DNA of 64,000 nucleotides from Streptomyces marincola. Lineage in GTDB: Bacteria; Actinomycetota; Actinomycetes; Streptomycetales; Streptomycetaceae. A model generated the notes under the pieces. It did not search any database, had not been told where the DNA came from, and saw only the letters and a list, made by a program, of their open reading frames with translations. Both the position numbers and the translations under genes were made by a program. The first letter of the stretch is position 1; each line of letters opens with the position of its first letter. The stretch is taken from positions 6,564,001 to 6,628,000 of the forward strand of contig NZ_CP084541.1 of the NCBI RefSeq assembly GCF_020410765.1, in the 5' to 3' direction. Shown here in pieces: positions 15,729 through 23,699 of this stretch.

Positions 15729-17924
15729 ATGGGCGGCGGGAAGGAGGATGTGCTGGGGCTCGAGGCCGCGCGGGCCCGCTGGTCCGAACTCATCGACTCC
15801 GCGGCGCACGGTGGAGTGACGCACCTGCGTGACGCGGAATCCGGTGCCGTCGCGCGGTTGGTACCCCGGGACCGCAGTCCCGTCCCCATCGAGGAACTGC
15901 CTGCCTGGGCGGTGACCGCGGCCCGCCCGAAACTGGGCAACCTGGTCCGGCAGGCGGCGGCCGGCCAGCCGGTCGCACTGACCCGGCGCGGTGAACTGGC
16001 GGCGGTGCTCGCCCCCGCCCCCGGGGCGGCGGGCCCGGCGACGAGCAGCGGCCTGGACGACCTGCTCGACACCCTCACCTCCGCCGCCCCCCAGGCCCCC
16101 ACGACGACGGTGCCGACCGGCATCGCATCGCTGGACGAACTGCTCGGCGGCGGACTGCGCCCCGGTCAACTGGCGCTCGTCACCGGCCCGCCCGGCTCCG
16201 GCATGTCCGCCCTGGCCCTGGGGGCGGCGCGCGCCGCCGCCCTGGGCGCCGCAGCACCCGGACCGGTGATGGTCGCCTCCGCGCAGATGTCGCGCCAGGA
16301 CCTCGCCGCCCGCATGCTCGCCGCCGAAGCCGGCCTGCCCCTCGCGCAGATCACCACCCAGACCGTTCCCGAGGCCGACCGGCCACGCCTGGAGGCCGCG
16401 GCGGCCCGCCTGCGAGGCGCGCCCCTGCACCTGGTCGACCGGCAGACCACCCTCGCCCAGGTCCGCACCGCGGCCGCCGCGGTCCCCGGCATCGCGCTGC
16501 TGGTCCTCGACCCCGTGACCCACTTCGATGTCGGCACGGCCGCTCCGGCCCTCGCCCTGCGCAGGCTGGCCACCGACCTGGGGGCGGCGGTCCTGGCGGT
16601 GGCCGCCCACGGCCCCGGCCTGCCCCCCGTGGAGGCCGAGGCCGACCTCGCCGCCCGCCTGCACCGCCAGGACGACGGGGCCGCCGCGCGGTTGGAGATC
16701 ATCCGGTACCGGCACGGCCCCACCGCCATCCTGCCGCTCACCGCCGACCTCCAACGCGCCCGACTCCTGCCCGCACCGGCCCCCGACCACGACGAGCCAC
16801 CCCGCCCCACCGCACCCGTCCGATCGCGCCTCGCCACCGCCTTCCAGCGGCCGGCCGCCGCGCCACGCGCCGAAAGCACCGCGGCGCGCGACGCCCGCGC
16901 CGGGCACCGGCGCCACCAGGCCGCCCGCCGCACCAAGTCGGCCGACCAAGCCGCCCAAGCGCTGCGGGAGATGGTCACCGCCGCGGTCGAGGACGAACTC
17001 GACAAGGCCCAGGGTGACGCCCAGGCGGCAATGGACAGACTGGCCAAGAGAGCGATCCCCGATGTGATGCGCCTCTTCGAGCAGAGCCGCGCCGGCGCCC
17101 GGTACGAGTACACCGCCTACCCGGCCCTCCCCGACATCCTGCACCGGCCCAGCAAAAAGGACCCCGACCTCGTCTGGGAAGCCCGCCCGTCCTGGCACCA
17201 CCCCGCCTACCGCCGCCACCCCGACGGCGAACTCGCCGTCACCCCGCTCGACGTGAACGCCGCCTACCTCTCGGCGCTCAAATGCCACCTCCCGATCGGC
17301 CGCCTGGAACACGACCCCACCGGCGACTACGACCCCAAGCGCGCGGGAGTCCACCTCATCACCCCGGCCGCGTGGCAGCACCCGGACCTGCCCAACCCCC
17401 TCGGCGACCGCGAGGAACCCGGCCCGCTGTGGATCACCACCGCCACCCTGCGCCTCCTGCTGCGCCTGGCCGGACCCAAGCACCGACTCCTCGACCCCCC
17501 GCTCATCCACGAGTCCTGGACCAGCTCCGCGACGGAGAACTTCCTCGACGCCCTGCGCCAGGTCCTCGCCGCCGCACGCACCGACGCCCTCGACCAGGAC
17601 GACTACGTCACACTCCACTACATCAAGATGATGTACGCGAAGATCGTCTCCACCATGGGCGAATCCACCGAGAACCGCGACATCATGCGCCCGGACTGGA
17701 TGCACAACATCCGCAGCCAGGCGTTCTCCAACCTCTACGGCCGCGCACTGAAGGCCCACCGGGCCGGCCTGACCGTGATCTCCGTGATGGGCACCGACGA
17801 ACTCCACGTCGCCGGCGACTGGCACCAGGTGTTCACGCAGGGGCGCGGCCTGGCCGACATGAAGACCAAGACCGACCGGGACGGCCGCCCCGTCCACTAC
17901 GCCGTCACCCGGGTCGGCCGCTGA
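15729..17924 (+). CDS. Tap-like telomere-associated protein with Phd/YefM and DnaB-like N-terminal domains
   Basis: A 731-residue three-part protein. Residues 8-97 contain a Phd/YefM-like antitoxin fold (VRQAAAGQPVALTRRGELAAVLAP). Residues 128-355 form a DnaB/RecA-like core, but its P-loop reads TGPPGSGMSAL, with Met where the Walker lysine should be. The part from about 420 to 731 resembles the C-terminal half of the Streptomyces telomere-associated protein Tap, including LDVNAAYLSAL near 506, which recalls the family B polymerase motif A, and HPDLPNPLGDREEPGPLW. Tap recruits the terminal protein to the 3' overhang of linear replicons. The next gene overlaps the stop by one base and encodes a Tpg-like protein, the classic tap-tpg pairing. 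A strong GGAGGTAGGGAG site precedes the start. The N-terminal half differs from that of canonical Tap. Confidence 0.75.
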   Translation: MGGGKEDVLGLEAARARWSELIDSAAHGGVTHLRDAESGAVARLVPRDRSPVPIEELPAWAVTAARPKLGNLVRQAAAGQPVALTRRGELAAVLAPAPGAAGPATSSGLDDLLDTLTSAAPQAPTTTVPTGIASLDELLGGGLRPGQLALVTGPPGSGMSALALGAARAAALGAAAPGPVMVASAQMSRQDLAARMLAAEAGLPLAQITTQTVPEADRPRLEAAAARLRGAPLHLVDRQTTLAQVRTAAAAVPGIALLVLDPVTHFDVGTAAPALALRRLATDLGAAVLAVAAHGPGLPPVEAEADLAARLHRQDDGAAARLEIIRYRHGPTAILPLTADLQRARLLPAPAPDHDEPPRPTAPVRSRLATAFQRPAAAPRAESTAARDARAGHRRHQAARRTKSADQAAQALREMVTAAVEDELDKAQGDAQAAMDRLAKRAIPDVMRLFEQSRAGARYEYTAYPALPDILHRPSKKDPDLVWEARPSWHHPAYRRHPDGELAVTPLDVNAAYLSALKCHLPIGRLEHDPTGDYDPKRAGVHLITPAAWQHPDLPNPLGDREEPGPLWITTATLRLLLRLAGPKHRLLDPPLIHESWTSSATENFLDALRQVLAAARTDALDQDDYVTLHYIKMMYAKIVSTMGESTENRDIMRPDWMHNIRSQAFSNLYGRALKAHRAGLTVISVMGTDELHVAGDWHQVFTQGRGLADMKTKTDRDGRPVHYAVTRVGR

Positions 17925-18502
17925 TGGCCGGCCGCTGGATGCGTTTCGGCTTCTACAACGCCCAGGGCGTGCCCGGCCGCGACGCCCTGGGCCACGGCAT
18001 CGAACGCATGGTGACCGGCATCGCCTCCCCGCCCGACAGCGAACGCGGCGTCGCCGCCCGCCTGCGCTACCTCACCGCCTCACCCGCCGGCTACCAGGCC
18101 ATGGAACGGGCCGGGATCCACGTCACCGCCCGCACCCTGTACGCCTGGCTCGCCGAGGAACGCCTGCCCACCCCCGCCAACCGCGCCAGACTCGACGACG
18201 CCTACTGGGACCTGCGCCGCCACAACGTCGCCGCGGACCTCAAACGCCGCCTGATGTCGCACGGCGGGACCCGCATCGAGATCGACCCCGTCGACCAGTC
18301 CCGCGTCGAGGTCCGGCACCGCCGCGACATCCAGATCCGCCACATCAACGTCCGCCCCCGCGTCTGGGACACCGCGGTCGACGCCTGGCTCGCCGACGAC
18401 GAACAGACCATGGACGCCATCTGGGACGACCTGATCCGCGGCAACCTCGGAAGCGAGTGGGACGCCTACTCCTACGTCTCCTCCCTCGGCTGGAACGCCT
18501 GA
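17924..18502 (+). CDS. tpg: Terminal protein Tpg homologue
   Basis: A 192-residue homologue of the Streptomyces terminal protein Tpg, which is covalently attached to the 5' ends of linear chromosomes and plasmids and primes end-patching synthesis. Diagnostic stretches are TARTLYAWLAEERLP (DNA-binding helix region, residues 68-82), LKRRLMSHGGTRIEIDPVDQ (106-125) and the C-terminal GSEWDAYSYVSSLGW. In characterised Tpg the DNA is linked to Thr114; Thr116 in GGTRIEI is the likely counterpart here, by position only. The ATG shares one base with the Tap-like stop (TGATG), so the two are translationally coupled. Presence of the pair implies a linear replicon end somewhere nearby or on the same replicon. 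Confidence 0.85.
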   Translation: MAGRWMRFGFYNAQGVPGRDALGHGIERMVTGIASPPDSERGVAARLRYLTASPAGYQAMERAGIHVTARTLYAWLAEERLPTPANRARLDDAYWDLRRHNVAADLKRRLMSHGGTRIEIDPVDQSRVEVRHRRDIQIRHINVRPRVWDTAVDAWLADDEQTMDAIWDDLIRGNLGSEWDAYSYVSSLGWNA

Positions 18503-18675
18503 ACAGCAGACCGCACCCCTGCACGGCTGCCCGGCCGCGGCCGGACGTGCGGACCCCGAAGCGCGGTACCGGGCCCGGGGATGCCCGGACGCGCCGACGA
18601 CGCGGCGCACGAGGGAGGTCCGGTGGCCCAGAACGCGCGGCGCCGTGTTCTGGGTGCTTCGCGTGCTCCGACCGC

Positions 18676-18711
18676 CCGGCTTCCGGTGGACTGCCCTCCA
18701 CCGGAAGCCGG
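18676..18711. terminator. Long hairpin between convergent tpg and cellulase genes
   Basis: A perfect 15-bp stem (18676-18690 with 18697-18711) closes a 6-base loop. It lies between two converging genes and has no T-run, which is common in actinomycetes. It probably serves as a two-way terminator. Confidence 0.65.
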
Positions 18712-18754
18712 TTCCCGTCGGTGACGGAGGCAGTGGCCGGTCGGAGACGAGGCG

Positions 18755-19726
18755 TCAGTAGCCGTAGATCATCCGGTAGGCGACCTCCGGCAGGAACTGC
18801 CCTGCCGTGGAGCCCGAGCCGACGCCGCAGTCCCCGTCGGACTCGCCCGGCGTCTTGATCCACAGGAGCATCTCGGCGCCTCCGCCCCCTTGCTGGGTCG
18901 GCGTCCCGATCCTGCGACCGGCGGGGTTGCACCACTGGCCGTTGGAGCCGTTGCCGTTGCGGCTGGTGTCCACGACGAACGGCCGGCTGTAGCCGTAACG
19001 CTGGCCCAGCACCTGGTTGATGCTGCCGGCGTAGGCCGCGTTCTGCGAGGTGGTGAAGTAGTTCGAGACGTTGAGGGAGAAGCCCCTGGCGAGGCCGAGT
19101 CCCGCGGCGTTGAGGCGGTCGGCCATGGTCGAGGCGTCGGTCCACCCGGGGTTGCCCGCGTCGAGGTAGACCCAGGCGTTCGGCGCCTTGGACCTGAACT
19201 CCGCCAGGGCGTTGCGGAGCATGGTCTGGCGCTCGTTGATCTGGCCCGGCGTCATGCAGCTGTAGTCGCCGAGCGCGTCGGGTTCGAGAACCACCACGGC
19301 CGGCCGGCTGCCGATGCCACCGGCGAAGGCGGAGATCCACCGCGCGTACTCGGCCGGGGACGAGGCTCCGCCCCCTGAGTGGCCACCGCAGGCGTCGCGG
19401 CCGTAGATGTTGTAGGCGACGAGGATCGGCAGCTTGTCGGCCGACTGCGCCGCGCCGGTGTAAGCGTTCGTGGCGGAGCCGATGTCGCCGCTCCAGGCAC
19501 CGAACCAGCGGGCCATGGGGGTGTTCGCGATGGAGGAGCGGATGGCGGATGCCCGTCCGTCACTCGGGTTGCCGGCCGCCCAGAGGGCGGGATTGGAGTT
19601 CGGGTCGACGTAGAAGCCGCTGGTCATGGCGCGGGGGTCGGGTGCCGCCTGTGCGGACGGCGAGGATGCCAGGAGCAGGGGCAGTGCGAGGAGCGCCGCC
19701 ACTGCTCCGCGGATGAGTGTGCGCAT
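18755..19726 (-). CDS. Secreted glycoside hydrolase family 6 cellulase, catalytic domain only
   Basis: A 323-residue secreted GH6 beta-1,4-glucanase, either endoglucanase or cellobiohydrolase. Signal peptide: MRTLIRG, hydrophobic core, cleavage after SAQA (about residue 27). Active-site region: Asp111 in YGRDACGG, general acid Asp150 in VVLEPDALGDYSC, YLDAGNPGW near 188, VVDTSRNG near 252 and WIKTPGESDGDC near 297. Cysteine pairs 112/157 and 266/300 match the two conserved disulfides. No carbohydrate-binding module or linker is present, so the enzyme is a bare catalytic domain. ATG 19726 is chosen because it begins the signal peptide. A CebR-type box lies 129-142 bp upstream, and the divergent LacI gene probably controls it. 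Confidence 0.93.
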   Translation of the reverse strand: MRTLIRGAVAALLALPLLLASSPSAQAAPDPRAMTSGFYVDPNSNPALWAAGNPSDGRASAIRSSIANTPMARWFGAWSGDIGSATNAYTGAAQSADKLPILVAYNIYGRDACGGHSGGGASSPAEYARWISAFAGGIGSRPAVVVLEPDALGDYSCMTPGQINERQTMLRNALAEFRSKAPNAWVYLDAGNPGWTDASTMADRLNAAGLGLARGFSLNVSNYFTTSQNAAYAGSINQVLGQRYGYSRPFVVDTSRNGNGSNGQWCNPAGRRIGTPTQQGGGGAEMLLWIKTPGESDGDCGVGSGSTAGQFLPEVAYRMIYGY

Positions 19727-19854
19727 GGAGGTACCTCGTCTGTGGGGATGGAAGCGCCGCGCGGCGTTCGTCCTGAGCCCGCGGCGCAGGGGTGCGATGC
19801 CACCGGGCCGCGGCCTTCCGAGCACGAGCGGCGCAGGGCGATCGGCTGCACTTT

Positions 19855-19868
19855 TGGGAGCGCTCCCA
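19855..19868. promoter_or_regulatory. CebR-type operator upstream of the GH6 cellulase
   Basis: The 14-bp perfect palindrome TGGGAGCGCTCCCA is identical to the CebR box known from Streptomyces cellobiose and cellulase genes. It lies in the divergent spacer between the cellulase and a LacI-family repressor gene. Confidence 0.85.
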
Positions 19869-19990
19869 GATCTGGGAGGGAACGTCCCGAGGTATCCTCC
19901 GTATGGTGTGTGAGCTGATGAGGGCTGTCAAGAGAGGCCGCACACCCGTCCACCTCCCGCCGGTGAGGCGCTCCGTGATCGCCAGGAAAC

Positions 19991-20004
19991 TGGAAGCGCT
20001 CCCA
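19991..20004. promoter_or_regulatory. Second CebR-type operator, upstream of the LacI gene
   Basis: TGGAAGCGCTCCCA differs from the perfect palindrome by one base and is 50 bp upstream of the repressor start. This position suggests autoregulation. Together with the box at 19855 it allows both divergent promoters to be shut by one repressor. Confidence 0.75.
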
Positions 20005-20054
20005 ACGATCGGGAGTAGCATCTCGGCAACCGGAGCGAGAAGGGGTGCGCAGCC

Positions 20055-21065
20055 ATGACCGAGGTGCCGCGCCGGCAGCCCACACTCGACGAGGTGGCCG
20101 AGCGGGCCGGCGTCTCCCGTTCCGCGGCCTCCCGGGTGCTCAACAACGCGCCGCACGTCAGCCGCGCCAAACGCGACGCGGTCCGGCGGGCCATCAGGGA
20201 ACTCGGCTACGTCCCGAACCCGACGGCGCGAGCACTGGCGACGCGCCAAAGAGGCGTGGTCGCTCTCGTCATCTCGGGGGAGAGCCCGTCGATCTTCGCG
20301 GACCCGTTCTTCGCCAGGGTGATCGTCGGCGCGTCCGCCGCCCTGGAGGAGGCGGACCTGTATCCGATGCTGTGCCTCGCGGCCACCGACCGCGGACGGC
20401 AGCGCCTGGAGGAACTCCTCCGCGCCCGGGGCGCGGACGGCGTCATCGTCATGGCGGTGCGGGAGAACGACCCCGTGCTCCACATCGTCCGGGAGACCGT
20501 ACTGCCCGTGGTCTTCGGCGGGCGCCCGGTGGGATACGAGCCGCCGTGGTACGTGGACGCGGACAACGCGGGGGGCGCGCGCCAGGCCACGGAGCACCTG
20601 CTCGCCCGCGGAAGAAGGCGAGTGGCCGTGATCTGCGGCCCGCTGGACACCCACGTGAGCCGGGAGCGCCACCGCGGATACCGGGAGGCCATGATGCTGG
20701 CCGGCCTTGAGCCCTGCGACCCGGTCATCGGGGACTTCACCGAGCCGGGCGGCGCCGTGGCCATGGCCGAGTTGCTGAAGCGGTACCCGGAGGCGGACGG
20801 GGTGTTCGCCGCCAACGACAACATGGCGGCGGGCGCGCTGCGCACGCTGCGCGGCGCGGGCCGGGCGACTCCCCGCGACGTCGCGGTCGTGGGCTTCGAC
20901 GACCTGGACATCGCGCGGATCACCGAACCGCCGCTGACAACGGTCCACCAGCCCGTCCAAGCCCTGGGACGCGAGTCGGCCCGCATGCTCGTCGGACTCA
21001 TCCGCGGTGAGCAGCCCACCTCCCTGGTCCTGCCCACCCGCTTGGTCACGCGCTCCAGCACCTGA
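20055..21065 (+). CDS. LacI-family repressor, CebR-like
   Basis: A 336-residue LacI/GalR repressor. The helix-turn-helix and hinge are at residues 9-62 (TLDEVAERAGVSRSAASRVL ... PNPTARALATRQ), followed by a periplasmic-binding-protein-like sugar domain (VVGFDDLDIARITEPPLTTV near 275-294). It is likely to bind the two CebR-type boxes in its own upstream region and to be released by cellobiose or a related cello-oligosaccharide, so controlling the divergent cellulase and itself. The effector is inferred from operator identity, not from ligand residues. No sugar transporter is adjacent, unlike the cebR-cebEFG arrangement, so this may be a second, local CebR paralogue. Confidence 0.88.
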   Translation: MTEVPRRQPTLDEVAERAGVSRSAASRVLNNAPHVSRAKRDAVRRAIRELGYVPNPTARALATRQRGVVALVISGESPSIFADPFFARVIVGASAALEEADLYPMLCLAATDRGRQRLEELLRARGADGVIVMAVRENDPVLHIVRETVLPVVFGGRPVGYEPPWYVDADNAGGARQATEHLLARGRRRVAVICGPLDTHVSRERHRGYREAMMLAGLEPCDPVIGDFTEPGGAVAMAELLKRYPEADGVFAANDNMAAGALRTLRGAGRATPRDVAVVGFDDLDIARITEPPLTTVHQPVQALGRESARMLVGLIRGEQPTSLVLPTRLVTRSST

Positions 21066-21513
21066 CCGGTCGACGACGTGGAGTGCCCCGAGTGCGGTCG
21101 GAGACCGGTGCCTCAGGACGCGGGATCACCCGGGCGAGCGGCCGGCCCCCGGCACGTGTCGGCGATTGCGAACCTCAGGCCCGGCTCCGCCCGCTCCCTC
21201 GGCCACGCGCCGGAGGCGACCCTGCCGCGCCCGGACCTGGATGCCCGGGAACGGGAACGTGATACGCCGGCTCGAACGCGTTCACCGCTTCCGAACCATG
21301 GCCTCAGCCGTGACGGAACGCGAACGGGCCACGCTGGCCCGAAGTCCGCTGGGGCTCGGCCCCCGGTCGGAGAAGGAGTGGCGACTGGCGGAGTCGTCGT
21401 TCAAGCCACCCGGGGCAGCCCCTCGGCAACGCGGCCCCCGCATCAGGACTCGGACCGCATGCGTTGGCTGCCGCGCGGAACCGCCCCCGCACACGATCGC
21501 GGCACGAAGAGAC
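21066..21513. other. Intergenic between LacI and beta-lactamase genes
   Basis: About 450 bases separating two convergent genes. No open frame here has convincing codon bias or motifs, and no strong hairpin was found. Confidence 0.5.
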
Positions 21514-22446
21514 CTAGCGCCCCAGCCCCTCCACGGCCACGGACGCGGCCTCGGCGACGAGCGCGTCGCGGTGTTCCGCGTCCTCCTCGTCGCGGCTGGA
21601 CATGACCGCCATGACGATGGGGTTGCCCCCGTCGTCCGGCCACACCACGGCCACGTTGTTGCGTCCGCCGTACCCGGCCGATCCGCTCTTGTCGGCCACG
21701 GTCCACTCCTCGGGCACGCCGGCCTTGATGAGGGTCTCGCCGGTGGTGTTGGTCTCCATCCACTGCCGCAGCAGTGCGCGTTCCTGCCGTTCCAGCGCAT
21801 CGCCCAGCAGGAACGCGCGCAGACTGCCGGCCATCGCGCGCGGTGTGCTGGTGTCGCGGATGTCGCCGGGGGTGGCCTCGTTCAGATCCGTCTCGTAACG
21901 GTCCATCTCGGTGACGTCGTCGCCGAACTCCTCCAGCACCGCCTCCAGCCCATCGGGCCCGCCGAGCGTGTCGAGGAGCAGGTTGGCCGCTGTGTTGTCG
22001 CTGTACCACAGGGTCGCCGCGCACAGGTCGCGCAGGCTCATCCCGGTGTCGACGAAGTTCTCGGTCACGGGGGAGTAGGGGACCAGCTCGTCGGCGGAGT
22101 AGGCGATCACCTCGTCGATCCCCTCAAGACCGTGCTCCCGGAGCACGGCACCCGCCAGCAGCGCCTTGAAAGTGGACGCGTACGCGAAGCGGTCGTCCGC
22201 CCGGTAGGCGACTTCCCGGCCCGTGCCCGTGTCCAGGGCGTAGACACCGAGCCGCGCGTCGAACTCACGCTCAAGTTCCCGGAGGCCGCCGGCCGTGTCC
22301 TCCGCGAGGGGCACGGACCGCGCGGAGTCCGCGGCCGCAACGGGCGCGGACCCGACGCCCTCCTGGCCGCACGCCGGCAGCGCGACGAGCGCGAGCAGAC
22401 CGGCCGCGCACGCGGCGCCTCGGCGCATGCGAAACGTGTACGTCAT
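21514..22446 (-). CDS. Class A beta-lactamase, lipoprotein form
   Basis: A 310-residue serine beta-lactamase that hydrolyses penicillin-type antibiotics outside the membrane. Catalytic motifs: Ser91-x-x-Lys94 (ASTFKALL), SDN at 149-151 (WYSDNTAAN), the omega-loop glutamate at 185 in ETDLN, and KSG at 253-255 (ADKSGSAGYG). The N-terminus has a lipoprotein signal with lipobox LPAC (Cys26), so the enzyme is probably membrane-anchored, as in Streptomyces cacaoi BlaL-like enzymes. GGAGG precedes the ATG. The divergent LysR and serine-hydrolase genes and a LysR-type box 122 bp upstream indicate inducible control like that of S. cacaoi blaA/blaB. Confidence 0.95.
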   Translation of the reverse strand: MTYTFRMRRGAACAAGLLALVALPACGQEGVGSAPVAAADSARSVPLAEDTAGGLRELEREFDARLGVYALDTGTGREVAYRADDRFAYASTFKALLAGAVLREHGLEGIDEVIAYSADELVPYSPVTENFVDTGMSLRDLCAATLWYSDNTAANLLLDTLGGPDGLEAVLEEFGDDVTEMDRYETDLNEATPGDIRDTSTPRAMAGSLRAFLLGDALERQERALLRQWMETNTTGETLIKAGVPEEWTVADKSGSAGYGGRNNVAVVWPDDGGNPIVMAVMSSRDEEDAEHRDALVAEAASVAVEGLGR

Positions 22447-22567
22447 GGTGGTGAACCTCCGAGCCGTCGAGGGACCGTTCCGCCTTCCGGATCAAAGGGA
22501 TCCGGGGCGACCCCACCACCCTCCGGCCCGCGCGTACCTCCCGTCCAAGACACGAGCGCGCGGTTCC

Positions 22568-22582
22568 ATGCCGCTTCTGCAT
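22568..22582. promoter_or_regulatory. LysR-type operator before the beta-lactamase gene
   Basis: ATGCCGCTTCTGCAT is an interrupted palindrome of the T-N11-A kind. It differs at two positions from the box at 22744 and is about 122 bp upstream of the beta-lactamase start, a normal place for an activator site. Confidence 0.7.
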
Positions 22583-22743
22583 AACGGCCCCGGAGTCGCG
22601 GGCATCACGCCATCCCCGAACCGACGCGCCCCGGCCGCTCCGCGACGTACGGCAACCGCGGAGGACCGGCATGAAGACATCCGCCCAAGCGGACCCGGAC
22701 ACCACCGCCCGATGAGCCGGGCCCGGGCGCCGACAGACGGTCC

Positions 22744-22758
22744 ATGCCGCTTTGGCAT
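22744..22758. promoter_or_regulatory. LysR-type operator before the LysR gene
   Basis: ATGCCGCTTTGGCAT has arms ATGCC and GGCAT in perfect inversion around five bases, a T-N11-A box. It ends 12 bp before the GTG start of the LysR gene, a position suited to autoregulation. Confidence 0.75.
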
Positions 22759-22769
22759 ACTCCCCTACC

Positions 22770-23699
22770 GTGGACCTTGTCGGAGCCTGCCGCGCGTTCG
22801 TCAACGTGAGCGAACGCGGCAGTTTCACCATCGGCGCCGCGGCGGCCCGGATGGCCCAGTCCGTCGCGAGCCGCCGCATCGCCGCACTTGAGCAGCATCT
22901 CGGCCGACGGCTGCTCGAACGATCCTCGCGCGCCGCCACGCTCACCCCCTTCGGACGGGACATGCTGCCCCTGGCGACGCAACTCGTCCGGCTGGCCGAC
23001 CAACTGGAACACGAGGCGGAGGCCATGCGGCACCAGCCGCTGCGCATCGCCGTACCCGCCACCTGCCCCACCGCCGCGCTCGCTCACCTCATCGCCGACG
23101 CGCACAGCCACGGCATCGTCCTCGACGCCCACCCCGCCGACCCCGCCGAACGGGCCGAGCTGGTCCGGCTCCAGCGGGTGCGGGCCGCCCTGCTGGCGAG
23201 GCCGCCCCACGACGCCTCCTGGACCGTTCCCCTCGGCCTGGCCGTCGCCGAGCCTCCGCACCGGCCGTCGGACCCGGCCGGACCCGAAGCCGGCCCGCTC
23301 TACCTGGACACGCTGCGCCCCGGCCGGACCGACCGCGAGGAACGGCCGCGCCGCGTCTGGTTGCAGCCCGAGGACGACGTGCCGCACATCCGGGACAGCC
23401 TCGCCCGCCTGCGCGACGCCGTCGGGTTGCGTCCTGCCCAGCTGTCCGTCGCCCGCTCCGTGGCGTCCGCGGTGGCCGACGTGCTCAGCCACGGCGACGC
23501 GTTGCTCTCCTCACCCGCCCAGGCCGGGCACCTCGGACTGCGGTGGCGGCCCATCGGGGAACTCGCCGCCCTCGCCCGCGGTTACACCCTGGCCGTGGCG
23601 GACGCCGCGGACACCGACGCCACGCGCCTCGGCGAGCGGTGCGCGGACGGAATCGCCCGGTGCCTCGGCGCCACGGCGGACGCCGGAGTGGCCGCGTGA
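22770..23699 (+). CDS. blaA: LysR-family regulator of beta-lactamase, BlaA-like
   Basis: A 309-residue LysR-type transcriptional regulator. The winged helix-turn-helix occupies residues 1-60 (VSERGSFTIGAAAARMAQSV, SRRIAALEQHLGRRLLER), followed by an Ala- and Arg-rich effector domain. In Streptomyces cacaoi BlaA activates the beta-lactamase genes together with the serine-reactive BlaB; here the same order holds, with lactamase divergent and the BlaB-like gene overlapping the end of this one. The GTG at 22770 gives the typical DLVGACRAFV start; an in-frame TTG lies six codons earlier within the operator. Two copies of the probable binding box flank the divergent promoters. The symbol is by similarity of family and gene order. 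Confidence 0.85.
   Translation: MDLVGACRAFVNVSERGSFTIGAAAARMAQSVASRRIAALEQHLGRRLLERSSRAATLTPFGRDMLPLATQLVRLADQLEHEAEAMRHQPLRIAVPATCPTAALAHLIADAHSHGIVLDAHPADPAERAELVRLQRVRAALLARPPHDASWTVPLGLAVAEPPHRPSDPAGPEAGPLYLDTLRPGRTDREERPRRVWLQPEDDVPHIRDSLARLRDAVGLRPAQLSVARSVASAVADVLSHGDALLSSPAQAGHLGLRWRPIGELAALARGYTLAVADAADTDATRLGERCADGIARCLGATADAGVAA

Noticed and set aside
15675..17897. A 740-codon minus-strand frame antisense to the Tap-like gene
   Set aside because: It is almost exactly opposite the Tap-like gene, with composition typical of a shadow frame.
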